Assembly: GCA_003254885.1 (NCBI GenBank)
Contig: QANT01002774.1
Location: 1 to 25,366 of the forward strand
Source: Purshia tridentata
Lineage: Eukaryota; Streptophyta; Magnoliopsida; Rosales; Rosaceae
DNA: 25,366 nt
Reading direction: 5' to 3'
Positions 1 through 10,142 of this stretch are shown here, in pieces (position 1 is the stretch's first letter; each line of letters starts with the position of its first letter). The position numbers were made by a program, and so were the translations under genes. Under the pieces are notes generated by a model. It saw only the letters and a list, made by a program, of their open reading frames with translations, was not told the origin of the DNA and ran no database searches.

Positions 1-378
1 CTGAATGAGAAAAACCAATCCAGAGCTAATTTTATGTTCTAATTTCTACATATTATGACATTCAATTTTATAGGAATTCCTTTTACAAGAACAGCACAAT
101 AAGATATAACTTACTCATATTTTCTAGAAAGAATCTGCAAAACAAACAAAGCTCCTATCAAATAACGACGATGAACTATGAGATTTAAAAAGATTGCCTA
201 ACAAAATTTTAGACTCAGGCTTTTTAGCAAATCTTCCTAACTTATCTCTATACCGCATGTGATTTCAGAACCAAAATAAAAATAAATAAAAATAAAAATT
301 TAAGTAAAAATAAGAAGAAAAGATGGAAAGAGTAAACCTAATTCCAAAGAAAACTTTGTGCTCCTCGTCAAACTAGTC
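1..378 (-). other. Untranslated leader of the Athila-like element
   Basis: The sequence downstream of the primer-binding site on the minus strand is AT-rich, with long T and A tracts around 270-300, and has no extended open frame or gag motif. The gag start would lie beyond the left edge. Confidence 0.5.
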
Positions 379-396
379 TCCCCGGCAACGGCGCCA
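379..396 (-). other. Primer-binding site complementary to tRNA-Asp 3' end
   Basis: On the minus strand the 18 bases TGGCGCCGTTGCCGGGGA are the reverse complement of the 3' end, CCA included, of plant cytosolic tRNA-Asp. Position right after the LTR end and the perfect match make this a reverse-transcription primer site. It sets the element's orientation (leftward) and the LTR inner edge. Confidence 0.88.
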
Positions 397-400
397 AAAT

Positions 401-1322
401 TGCTTGCTAAACCCAAGTGCAGGTGTCGCGTAGCAGTATAAACTCAAAGTTGAGTGTCGAATCCACAGAGAGTAGCGAAAAAGGTTCACAGAATTAACTA
501 AAGAACTGAAACAAGTGAGAAAGATTAAACGAGATTAAACGAGAAGTTGAGGAAAATAATAAAGAAACACCAAGACGTCAAGGTTCCACCTTCAACTTGC
601 CTATGCAATTTTATTAATTTGATTCTTTTCTTTATAACTTAATTAAGGTACAGCTAAGGAATGCCTCTAATCGGAAGAGTTAGCAATAATATTTTAATTC
701 AGATGAAACACAAGAAATAAATTCTCAATATGGTTATTCTCACACAAAGCTCTTTTAATTTCGCTTAGAAAGAATTTCAAGCATAATAAGTACCAGTGGC
801 TACAAACTATCAAGAAATAATTCTAATGAATTTATTTAAAGTCTAATAGTTTCCTCCTAATCATAAAAGCATGGATGATTTTACAAACAATAGGAAAAAC
901 ATGATTGAACTTATGAATAAAATCAAACACCCATCAATCAATCAAAGAGAAAAACTAAAACTGAAATTTAATAACCCATAACAAGAATTTGACATTGAAG
1001 CTCAAAATTGAATCAAACTAACAAAATCACATAGTAAAATTGAAGGTTTCCCCCCTAGCCTTGGCTAGGAAGATTAGTTCTCCATAACAAAGGAAAAATA
1101 CAATTCTAGAAAAAAGAATTTACACAGAGAGAGAGAGAGTCTGACCCCCGGTAGAAATTAGTGCCTCTTCTTTAAATAGGGCATCAACCCATAAGAAACC
1201 TTGTGCAACTAGGAGGGCTTAGCCACCAGCAAAACCCTTTTCCCCTGCATCCTCTTCTTTTCATTCTCAATTAGGAGATGCCAGTTGGGCTCCACCTTTT
1301 CCTTTCAATTTATTTTCACGGC
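401..1322 (-). repeat. 5' long terminal repeat of the tRNA-Asp-primed element
   Basis: The inner end is fixed by the primer-binding site: on the minus strand a CA ends at position 401, four bases before the site begins. The outer end falls near 1318-1325, where the Tat RNase H frame stops abruptly. Read on the minus strand it has a short U3 with a TATA-like box at 1170-1179, then a CT-rich stretch (1126-1140 on plus is a GA microsatellite) and about 700 bp of AT-rich R/U5. Near the inner end (plus 445-475) is a tract containing gtcgaatccacagaga, which I associate with the downstream part of many plant LTRs of this class. No coding content is seen. Confidence 0.6.
1170..1179 (-). promoter_or_regulatory. 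TATA-like box in the Athila-like LTR
   Basis: The minus strand reads CTATTTAAAG. About 30 bp downstream comes a CT-rich run (1120-1140), as expected near a transcription start in an LTR. This is a sequence-only prediction. Confidence 0.4.
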
Positions 1323-1575
1323 ACAACCACTCTGAAATTCCCAGGGAAAAAAATCACAATTCCGGCCCCCGATGCGATCGCTGTACTTGATCCATCAAAG
1401 TATAACCTCCATGGAACAAGGAAGTGTGATGCTATCTCAAATGACTCCACGTCTTCTATTTCTACGCTAGGGTGAGCGGCTAGAAAATTGGCCAAAGCTT
1501 GGCCCTTAACTGATTGCTGAGGCATGTACCTAAATGAGAACTCAGACAAGTAATTGTCCACTTCCCAATTCGGCC
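1316..1575 (-). pseudogene. Second (DGSS-type) RNase H of the Tat element, truncated by insertion
   Basis: After the frameshift near 1576 the minus strand carries YLSEFSFRYMPQQSVKGQAL and ANFLAAHP, the linker between the two RNase H domains, then WRLYFDGSSTAIASGAGIVI, the start of the additional RNase H found in Tat/Ogre elements. The first catalytic Asp (FDGSS) is present. The domain breaks off about 20 residues later at the edge of the Athila-like LTR, so the remaining catalytic acids and the integrase are absent from this window and should lie to its left. Confidence 0.85.
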
Positions 1576-3165
1576 TCAAATGATAGGCTGAGATAACATG
1601 TATTTGATGAGATCTGTCTTGGAAATGATATAGACAATAGAAGGCAACATATAATGTCTTAATTTCGTGGCTGTGAAGTACAAGGCCAAGCATAACTTTT
1701 CGATTGGTGAGTACTTTCTTTCCACCGCTGTTAATATTCTACTCAAGTAGTAGATGGCTTGTTCTTTCTTTTCATCATTGTTTTGGGCCAACAAGCTTCC
1801 AATAGAGTTTTCTGAAGCCGATATATACAACTTCAGTGGTCTACCTCTTTTAGGCGGAATTAACACTGGTGGCTGGGTCAAATAATCCTTTATTGCTCCA
1901 AATGCCTTCTGTTGTGGTTCTCCCCATACAAATTTCTCCTCACCCTTAAGCCTAACAAGTGGGGAAAAAGGTTCTGTCTTTCCGGCCAAGTTTGAAATAA
2001 ATCTTCTTAGGAAGTTTATCCGCCCAAGGAAACTTTGCAACTCCTTTTTATTTTTGGGTGGAGGTGCGTCAATGATGGCCTTCGCCTTGTTCTTGTCCAC
2101 CTCAATTCCTCTTTGGTGGACCAAGAAGCCTAGAAAGTTTCCGGCCGACACCCCAAAAGCACATTTTTGAGGATTCATTTTTAAGTTATGCGTCTGCATT
2201 CTTTCGAAGGCTTTTCTTAAATCCCTAAGATGTCCTGAACGAGTGGCTGACTTTACAACTACGTCATCAATGTATACTTCCAAATTTTTGCCAATCATGT
2301 CATGAAAAATAGCATTCATGGCCCATTGGTAGGTTGCACCAGCATTCTTGAGGCCAAAAGGCATTACGGCCCATTCAAATGCCCCAATTGCCCCCGGGCA
2401 CCTAAATGCTGTTTTGTGGACATCTTCCTCCGCTATATAAATTTGGTTGTAACCAGAATAGCCATCCATAAATGATAAGATTTCATGTTTGGCCGCCCCA
2501 TCGACAAGAAGGTCAGCCACAGGCATAGGGTATTCATCTTTAGGAACCGCAAGATTTAAATTACGAAAATCAACACAAACTCTTATTTTACCGTTCTTTT
2601 TAATTACAGAAACAACATTAGATAGCCACTTTACATAAATTGCTGGCCATATGAACTTGGCCTCAACAAGCATTTTAATCTCCTTTTTCACCCTAAGCCC
2701 AACTTCATTTGACATCCGTCGGGGCGGTTGCTTGAATGGCTTGAAATCCTCTCTGATTGGAAGATGATGTTCCACTAATTGGCGATCGAGTCCGAGCATT
2801 TCAGTGTAATCCCATGAGAAGCAATCTTTGAACTCTCTTAAAATTAACTCTACCTCGGCCCTTAGTGATGGTTCTATTAAGCCGCTAATGTAAACCGGCC
2901 TATGTTCCTCAGCCGTTCCCAAATTTACTTCAATCAAAGGGTCTTGAACCTCAGCCTTACAGTCATCAAGCTTGGCTGGTGCTAGGTCTAGCTCTTCTTC
3001 CTCTAAAAGGTCCTCTTCAGGCCCCTCTCTTAAACACTCGATGAGATTGATCTCATCCTCATCTTTCCAAGCCGTTTCTTCGGCCAAATGCATTGACCAC
3101 CTTTCTAGCGCCTCTTCAATGGATTCATGATCTTTGTCTATCATCGGATATGGATATTGTTGCAA
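1576..3165 (-). pseudogene. pol: Tat-lineage reverse transcriptase and first RNase H, pseudogene
   Basis: This segment of about 529 codons would copy retrotransposon RNA into cDNA. Signatures in order: KKNGKIRVCVDFRNLN, FMDGYSGYNQI (near residue 234), MPFGLKNAGATYQ, and the catalytic YIDD at residues 298-301 (plus 2263-2274), followed by FLGFLVHQRGIEV. The first RNase H follows (LYISASENSIGSLL, then YYLSRILTAVERKYSPIEKLCLAL), with the degenerate start usual in this lineage. The frame ends in a TGA at 1576 where family members read through, next to a small deletion or shift, and the domain resumes in another frame. RT active-site residues are intact, so this is the best-preserved part. The start given is only the first in-frame ATG-like codon; the natural protein was part of a polyprotein. 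Confidence 0.9.
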
Positions 3166-3174
3166 ACAAGTCGG

Positions 3175-4113
3175 TCAACAACGGATGTTCCTCGTCAGCC
3201 ATGACCTCTTTTTCCTGGTCTTCAGCCAAGCCATTGGCCGTGATCTCCAAAAAATTTGTGTTCTTGGCTTCATTACCAAGGTTTGGAAGGTGACTCCTTC
3301 TTCATATAACTCCGCATCAACAAAGTTGGCGGAGGCTGAGAAAGGCCGTGTGTTGGCCGAAACAACATCGATTGTGTTGTCCTCATTCCAAAATATCAAC
3401 AATTGGTGCAAAGATGATGTGAGGCACCAACTACCATTGATCCAATCCTGACCAAGGAGTACATTATATTGGGAGAATGAGTTCACCACAAGGAAGGTAG
3501 TATCTCTTCTCTTTTTTCCGTCCACAACTTCCAACGAAATTGCTCCTAAAATCTCATCGTCATCCCCTACAAAAGAACTTATTCTTACCTTTGTTGGACG
3601 CAGGTTGTGTTGTGTCTTATTTAACTTTTTAAGGGTAGACAAAGGCAGAATATTAGCTGCAACACCATTGTCCACAAATACTCTATTCATCGGCATTCCT
3701 TCAATATGTGCACGGATGTACAACGCTCTTACTTGTTTGGCCATTGCATCAGTTGGCCTACCAAGGAGTGTCTTTAATTGGTTGCTGAGGTCGTCTTCGT
3801 GCTCTTTGAGTCCTATAGATCGTCCACAATCATTCTCCCCTTGATTCACTGCTTGGTCATCTATTTCAGCCCATGCTTCTTCTTCAGCCATAATGTCTCC
3901 GTTCAATTGGGACACTTGTTCTGGCCTTGCTTCGAATTTTAAAGGTAAAGTTATGATCATGCCACATTCAAATGGCCCTAGTGATCCAAATTCATACGTA
4001 ATTTTTCCGGAAGGGGATATCTTCATTTGTTGCTCATTTTCACCTTCCTTCTTGTCATCATCTTCCCCTATCTCTTCTTCGTAATATTCTCCGTCAAGGT
4101 CATCATCGTCCAT
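3175..4113 (-). pseudogene. Tat-lineage aspartic protease region, pseudogene
   Basis: This is the retroviral-type aspartic protease domain that would process the polyprotein. The frame is the same as the end of gag and is separated from it only by the TAG at 4114, so gag and protease may once have been one reading frame. After a very acidic N-terminus comes RALYIRAHIEGMPMNR and the active-site stretch VFVDNGVAANILPL (Asp148-Asn149-Gly150); the usual triad is D-S/T/G-G. VLLGQDWI follows about 75 residues later, as in the family. A frameshift near 3290 turns the last 30 or so residues to nonsense and a second shift near 3140 restores the RT frame. Between the two, an alternative frame stays open. 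Confidence 0.8.
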
Positions 4114-7100
4114 TTAGTCTTCAACTTCAGGTTCTTCATCCCCCATTTCATGGTCTGGATCAACCTTATTCTTATCCTCATTTGATGGCAAGTCAACACT
4201 TGTCGAAGGGATATGAGATGGAAGAAGAAGGTCAGACCTTACTTGGCTAACTTCATTATCATGGTCTGAGACCGTTTCTTGGTCGTCTTCAATTTTGGGT
4301 AGATTGGTACTAGGCTTGTCATTTTCATTCTTTGCAATCTGGACCATGGACTGGTCTACTTCATTCTTGGGAACTTCACTCATAGGTTGGTCAATATCTA
4401 CCTTAGAAATCACAACCTTCTCTTCTTTGGACTCAAACTCCCCTGTTAGATGAGCTTCCAACATATCTATGACTCCCTTATTTTCACTTGGGATAACCAA
4501 CACCTTGGTCCCTTCAATCTTCATCTGGACCTTAAGTTCAGCCGCCGGTATATCTTTGGCTGAATGATCACCCTTCAAGAGTTTAACTTCTCCTTTTTCT
4601 ATCTTCTCCCTTAAGTCATAGCTACTCCTTAGTTGAATCTTCCTTTCCTCAGCCAAAGCCTCCTCCTCTTGACATGTCTGAGCGTATTGTCTTTGGACAC
4701 GTCGAGTTTGGGTTCTTGTCAAAGGGATCATAACGCCATCCTTCCCTTTTTTGTACCACACATTGGGCTCGGCCGGGGTTGGTTTGAAGGTGTTCTTGCT
4801 AGGTTTTGGCATAGTCACAAAAGTCGCATTTCGATTATGACCATTAGCTGTTGGCCCCCAAAGGTTCTTCTCTTTCCTTTCATATGGCCTGGACCATTCT
4901 TTTGTCACCTCTTCATATCGTAATGCCCTTTGATAGGGCCGTTTATACGGCCTACAATAGTTGTCCTTAGGATACCATCTTGATTCACTTCCTAACCCAA
5001 GCTTCTTTCTCGGGCTATGAAGTCTATATTCCCTTGGTGGTACTATATCATTCATCTTTCCCTTGCCTTTGTCTCTAGGCAGAAAATTTATCAGTCTTCT
5101 AATATTACGAAAATCATCTTCAAGACGACATCTAACCTTGCCACCTTGCTCAGCCTTCCTTCTTGGGCTATGAGGGCCATAATTCTCAGGTGGTGATGTA
5201 TCATCCATTCTGTCTTTTCCTTTTCCTTGAGGATGATGCTCAATCGTCTTTTCTAATCTGAGCTCATGGTCAACTTCTTTTGTTTCAGGAGCCATGATCG
5301 GCACTCCTTTGTCTTGATCTTGAGACAACTTTGGAATACTCTTATTCTTCTCATTCTCTTTCACTATTGCCTCCACCCTAAAGGCCTCAAGTGCCACTTC
5401 ACATTGGCATCTACTACACAGCACTATCCCTTTGACTGGGGCTAACTTTTCTTCTGGTTGAGTGGATACTACTTTCTTTGCTCGAAATTCCTTTCTTTCA
5501 GGTTGCCCCCCAAAAGATTGGGATGACTTACCATCCTTTTCAGACTCTTTCTTACTATGTTGTCTAGTTTCTGGGAGATGTAAGTTAACCATGTTGACTT
5601 GAATTTTCGGGAAAGGGTCTTTTTCCACACCCATCGCTTCCCTGTCCTTGTCCGGGAAACGTAAGATTCCCTTCTCAATAAGGTCTTGCACAATGTTGCG
5701 AAAGATAACACAATTTGTAGTTGAATGAGTCCACGCATTTTGCCATTTACAATAAATCCAATCCTTAAGCTCATTGACGGGTGGCACCGTTTGACCGTTA
5801 GTAAGCTTGATAAGCTTTTCGGCCAACAATTGATCAGAAATTTGTTCGGCCTTAGCGAAATCAAATGTGAATGCTCTAGTGGCTGACCCTTTTTGCCTGC
5901 AAGAAAACTCACTTGTTGCATCTTTTGGTCTTTAAAAGTCCTCACCAAGGCCTTGCACATATGTGGTTTTGAAATCACTATCTCAGCCGCATTAATCTCG
6001 GCCAATTCTTCGTCTAACCCAATTTCTAATTGATCAAATTCTTCTTCCATGTCCACCATTTGGACACTTGACTTATTCCTATTCCACATAGCTCTTGCCG
6101 CAATTTTCTTCTGGCGCTTTTCCTTCAAAATAGCTTCATACCTATCCACTCTCATGACTAGGTCATAAAGATCTCTAAACTCCATCCCCTCGAACTTCTT
6201 CCGAAGCTCCAAAGACAAGCCATTTTGGGCCAACTTTACAAACTCGATTTCGGGTAAAGGCACAACGCACCTACTTCTTGCAAGCCATAAACGAGTGATG
6301 TACCCTTGGGCTGATTCCTCCAAACCTTGGACCAAGCGGGCCAAGTCAACCATTGATACTTCTGGTTCGTGGCGAGAAAATTGTTCATGAAAAAGTCGCT
6401 CCATGGTTTGCCAATTCGGAACTGAGTTGGTTGGCAAACTAATGTACCATGTGAAAGCAACCCCGGTAAGTGAGTTAGGAAACATCTTAAGCTTCAAGTT
6501 ATCATTATTACCAGCTTCAGCTCATTGGGCCTTGAATTGGCCTATATGTTCAATTGAAGATTGATAGTCTTGGCCAGAAAACAAGGTAAAGTCAGGAACC
6601 CTATACCCCCTTGGGTATTCCGTTTGGTCCACATAGTCAAGGTAAGGCCTCCGATACACTAGTTGGGTCACCCGTCTTGCTTGAGGTCCATACATATCTT
6701 GGACGACCATCTCAATCATATTTCTATCGATTCCTACTGGGACTTGGCTGAATCCGTCCTGATTTGCTCCAACATGATGTTTAAGCCCTATGTTGCCTCC
6801 GCTTTGATTGTTGGCCACTTGGTGGTTGGCTAACTAATTTTGGGCTCTGCCATTATTCTGGCCATTACCATTGCCCCCCAGCCCTAATTGAGCTCGTACT
6901 TGATTTGCCAGAGGTGGAGGTCTATAAGGTTCAAGGATCTGCACTTGGTTAGCCACGGGTAGATTCTGGCCAAGACCTCCTTGGAGGGCTTGGACGATGT
7001 GTTGACCGATTTGGACACCCATGCCAGCTATGTTGTTAGCCATCAAATTGTTAGTCCGTTCAATTCGGTCCAACGTAGTGTTCACCTGGGTAGCCACGGT

Positions 7101-7481
7101 TTATAGATGAGTCTGGTTGATGCAACCTTCCTCCCTTACTAAGTGTATAAGTTGTTGGACATCCTCAGCAGTAGCCGAATTCGGCTGAAGTAATGGGTCA
7201 TCTTCCTCCCGTTCCTCTTCAACTCTAACATCATCATGAGACTTATCCTCAACTTTTTGGTCCAACCCTTGATCAACAATGGGGTGGACGTGATCGCTTG
7301 GGCCTTGTTGGCCAATTTGAGGCCTTTTCTCGTAATCGAGATTGGGGTGACTTCTTTGGTTCACAGCATCAGTCATCTTGCCACCGAGTTGGCTGCTTGG
7401 GTTTGCTTGACTCTTCGTCATTTGATCACAGTAAGAAAACTCCTGATCACGATTGGGAAATGCACGAGTATTAGCAACCAT
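4114..7481 (-). pseudogene. gag: Tat-lineage gag pseudogene
   Basis: This encodes the structural capsid/nucleocapsid polyprotein, which would package retrotransposon RNA in the cytoplasm. It starts with an ATG (MVANTRAF...) at 7481, a common plant gypsy gag start. One frame continues to about 5895 but is cut by in-frame TAA (7101-7103), TAG (6834-6836) and TGA (6522-6524). A retrotransposon-gag domain lies around 6500-6130, with FPNSLTGVAFTWY and later LARLVQGLEES. A single-base shift in the A/G run near 5887-5897 moves the frame, and the protein then continues from 5829 to a TAG at 4114-4116. A knuckle-like C-x2-Q-x4-H-x4-C (residues 27-40 of that segment) has Gln where His is usual. The tail is acidic. 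It cannot give a full Gag. Confidence 0.85.
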
Positions 7482-7800
7482 GTAATGTTAGCAAAGACAA
7501 CAAATAGACTAGGGTCCCATCAGGCGTGCCAAAAATATGTTCACTCGTTTTTCGGCCAAGGCTGGCCAAAAGTGAAATTTGGTCCATTTTTGGTGTCAGT
7601 GCGAGGCGTGTCACTATTGGGCCTCAAACTAGGCCACAATAGAAATTGGGATGTGGTGTTGGGGTATGTGCCTAAATATGAAGTCGACTTTAAACGATTG
7701 TGCGGCCAAGCTAGGAACCACTCTTGGCCTAGGTTCTTTTCAAGCCTCGGGGACAAGGCCTTTAAGCAGAATCGGAGTCCGAGTCACATCTCGGCCTCCA

Positions 7801-8806
7801 CAGAATGGTGTGGCTGAACTCGTGAATGCAATGATGAAATTGGTCAAAAAGATAAAAATAGCTATGGCTGATAAAATTATAATGGAACTCAACACTATTA
7901 TTACCAATCAAACCAACCTCAATGCGAAAAAAGACAATGAACGAAATAAACATCTATGTATTAAGCAGAAAGCAAAGAACTTGGATGAAAATTGAAATAA
8001 AATAACCCAATTGTATGAAACAAAAGTGCATAAGATAAATCGATACCACAGCCCTTGTGAGGATGATGGCAGAGCTACAAACCTAATGATATTGAGACTA
8101 AAGCTATGGAAAACCTAAAGCACCTTGAACGATAGCAACTAAGAACAATTAATTGAAAGCAAAAGAACTATGAGAAATTCTTAAAACTTGAGAGCTTGTG
8201 TGTGTTGGATGTTGGATGTTGAATGTCCTTTTCTGATCCTTGAGTGCATCTATTTATATGGGTTAGGATGCAACCCTAGGTCTGAAGTTGTCTTCCCTCT
8301 CCTAGTAGAACTCGAACTTCCTAAGATTTCTTCTTGCCAACCACGTTTTTGTCATTGATGGACATTGAAATTATTTCCTTTGTAGGAGTCATTGCTTGTT
8401 CGTACTGAGCCCTTGTCCTGCTTGGTGACTAATTTTCAAAGACTTTCCAAATTCACTTCAAAGAGGATGATTCTAAGAGGATATATATTGGACTTGAATT
8501 TCAGAGTTAGCCGTGTGACTGAGCCACATAAATTTCTACTGATTTATCAATTTCAAAGCCACGTTGTTGGCCTTAAAAACCCTTTTTTTTGGGTCGTGAG
8601 CCATATATCATTGGTCCCGAGTGAACATTGGCCCTTTTCTATAAATTCAAGGGACATGGGTTGAAATGCTTCTTGGCCTCCAAACGAATTGCGGCCAAGC
8701 ATGGCTGTTTTTCTTGGCCACAAATGTTTAGCCCCCAAATGAGTTGTGGCCAAACATGGTCATTTTCCTTGGTCAGCAAATATGAGAAATGATATTTTTG
8801 GGTACA
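7801..8806 (-). repeat. 5' LTR of the Tat element (inner boundary approximate)
   Basis: Outer end: the minus strand begins TGTACCCAAAA at 8806, immediately before recognisable chromovirus RT sequence. U3 includes a roughly 54-bp imperfect direct duplication (8680-8772) rich in ggccaa. A TATAAATA box lies at 8251-8258, and R/U5 continues to about 7800. No primer-binding site could be assigned, so the inner end may lie anywhere between about 7600 and 7830. No protein-coding content is seen on either strand; open frames here are shadows. Confidence 0.55.
8251..8258 (-). promoter_or_regulatory. TATA box in the Tat LTR
   Basis: The minus strand reads TATAAATA, about 550 bp into the LTR and about 770 bp upstream of gag. 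This is the expected place for the element's promoter. Confidence 0.5.
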
Positions 8807-8810
8807 AACC

Positions 8811-9603
8811 TTGCCCCTAGGGTTGGATGACATGCTGGATGTTTTGGTAAGCTCTAAGGTGTTTTCCAAAATTGATCTTCGAAGCGGCTACCATCAAATT
8901 AGAATTAAGCCAGGCGACGAGTGGAAAACTACTTTCAAAAACAAAGATGGATTGTATGAATGGCTGGTGATGCCTTTCAGGCTATCAAACACCCCGTGCA
9001 CCTTTATGTGGCTTATGAACCAGGTGCTTCGTCCTTTTATTGGGTCCTTTGTTGTTGTACATTTTGACAGCATTTTGATCTACAGCAAAACCGAAGAGGA
9101 ACATCTAGTTTACTTGAGGAGCGTGATGGCGGTGCTGAAGGAGAACCAACTCTATGTTAACCTAAAGAAGTGCACTTTTCTTACTAACAAACTGTTGTTC
9201 TTGGGCTATGTTGTTAGTGCAGAAGGCATACATGTAGACGAAGACAAAGTACGAGCCATAAGAGAATGGCCAACCCCGAAGGCAGTAGGTGATGTGCGAA
9301 GTTTCCATGGACTGGCAACTTTTTATAGAAGATTTGTCTGTAATTTCAGTAGCATCACTGCACCTCTTACTGAATGCTTGAAGAAAGGCCGGTTCAAGTG
9401 GGGAGAGGAACAAGAAGCCAGTTTCACCCTAATAAAAGAAAAACTGAGCACTACCCTAGTATTGGCGCTACCCAATTTTAATAAAATATTAGAGGTGGAG
9501 TGTGATGCTTGCGGAGTGGGCATTGGAGCTGTGCTATCCCAAGAGAAGAGGTCGGTTGCTTTCTTCAACGAGAAACTCAGTGAAGCTCGCCAAAAATGCA
9601 TGG
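8811..9603 (+). pseudogene. pol: Chromovirus reverse transcriptase, pseudogene
   Basis: This is the RT domain from the LDDMLD region onward. Signatures in order: [15 protein letters not shown] (residues 18-32 of this segment), [15 protein letters not shown], and a polymerase box reading HFDS at residues 84-87 (9060-9071) where chromoviruses have YFDD. The second catalytic Asp is therefore lost. [19 protein letters not shown] and [14 protein letters not shown] follow, then the start of RNase H with [15 protein letters not shown]. The frame breaks near 9595, where one base is gained or lost, and RNase H continues in the next frame. The upstream part of RT is cut off by the Tat LTR at 8806. The first codon given is just where homology starts. 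Confidence 0.9.
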
Positions 9604-9840
9604 AGCACTTATGACCAAGAGTTTTATGCAGTCGTGAAGGCTTTGAAGCAATGGGAACATTACTTGGTGCATAGGGAATTCGTGCTCTACACTGACCATC
9701 AGGCTTTGAAATTCATAAACAGTCAAAGGCAAGTTGACAAAATGCATATCAGGTGGGCCACTTTGTTGCAGAAATTTCCTTTTGTCATTAAGCATAAATC
9801 TGGTACCCTGAATAGAGTTGCAGATGCTCTGAGTAGATGA
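9592..9840 (+). pseudogene. Chromovirus RNase H C-terminal part, pseudogene
   Basis: After the frameshift, [34 protein letters not shown] and [19 protein letters not shown] match the RNase H and connection region of chromoviruses. TDH carries a conserved catalytic Asp. The frame ends with TGA (9838-9840) exactly after DALSR, where relatives have Arg (CGA), so this is a probable C-to-T nonsense change and not a natural end. The reading frame continues beyond it into the integrase region. Confidence 0.85.
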
Positions 9841-10142
9841 GCCAATTTGCTAGTAACTTTGACCTAAGAAGTTGTGGGGTTTGAATGTTTGAAAGAGCTG
9901 TACGCCACTGATGGTGATTATAAAGCAATATGGGCCAAGTGCAGTGACACACAACCTGTTCTAGACTTCCACATCAACAATAGCTATTTATTCAAGGGAA
10001 ACATGTTGTGCATTCCGAGTACCTCCTTGAGAGAGAAGTTGATCCGACACATCCATGGGGACCGAATGTGCGGACATTTAGGTCGTGGTAAAACCATTGC
10101 TGGAGTAGAGGAGCGATTCTTTTGGCCACAGTTAAGGAGAGA
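9841..10142 (+). pseudogene. Chromovirus integrase N-terminal zinc-binding region, split by solo LTR 1
   Basis: In the same frame as RNase H, after stops at 9838 (TGA) and 9865-9867 (TAA), the sequence reads [18 protein letters not shown] and later [20 protein letters not shown], then [10 protein letters not shown]. This is the HH half of the integrase HHCC zinc finger. The protein is interrupted after RRD codon bases at 10142 by the solo LTR. Its continuation ([11 protein letters not shown], with the CC half) starts at 12894. The solo LTR and one copy of its agaga duplication, once removed, would rejoin the frame without a gap, which proves the insertion is secondary. Confidence 0.88.
10138..10142. 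repeat. Target-site duplication agaga of solo LTR 1 (partner at 12889-12893)
   Basis: The five bases agaga precede TGACACG at 10143 and recur immediately after TTACA at 12888. With one copy removed, the integrase reading frame is continuous across the site. Confidence 0.9.

Larger units (their letters stand above)
1..1322 (-). mobile_element. 5' part of an LTR retrotransposon with tRNA-Asp primer site (Athila-like), truncated by the window edge
   Basis: Read on the minus strand, this stretch has the order expected at the 5' end of an LTR retrotransposon: an LTR of about 920 bp, an 18-nt primer-binding site perfectly complementary to the plant tRNA-Asp 3' end (379-396), and a non-coding leader running off the left edge. 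The outer LTR edge cuts the RNase H reading frame of the neighbouring Tat element at about 1318-1325, so this element is the younger insertion. No gag frame is visible in positions 1-378, so lineage cannot be proved by protein. A tRNA-Asp primer is, to my knowledge, typical of the Athila lineage of Ty3/gypsy; the lineage call is inference. The exact outer end is uncertain because several CA dinucleotides (1318, 1323, 1325) could terminate it and the second LTR is out of view. Confidence 0.7.
1319..8806 (-). mobile_element. Decayed Tat/Ogre-lineage Ty3/gypsy retrotransposon, 5' LTR through second RNase H
   Basis: Minus-strand order is 5' LTR (8806 to about 7800), leader with a ggcacgcctgatgggac motif (about 7520-7536), gag, protease, reverse transcriptase, RNase H, and a second RNase H-like domain with the DGSS signature. 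The DGSS domain and the YIDDVVVKS reverse transcriptase box are hallmarks of the Tat lineage. Integrase and the 3' LTR are missing because the Athila-like element is inserted in the second RNase H near 1320. The outer LTR end (minus strand TGTACCC, at 8806) directly abuts chromovirus RT sequence, so the Tat element was inserted there; the duplication is predicted to be aacct (8807-8811). Multiple stops and frameshifts make it non-autonomous. Confidence 0.82.

Noticed and set aside
7779..7800. Possible tRNA-type primer-binding site of the Tat element ending in cctcca
   Set aside because: It does not match any plant tRNA 3' end I can recall, and the distance to the LTR CA is unclear, so no primer site is claimed.
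7780..7850. Plus-strand peptide RPPQNGVAELVNA resembling the integrase phrase TPQQNGVAE
   Set aside because: It lies in the Tat LTR, with no other integrase motif around it and the wrong strand for the element. Chance similarity.
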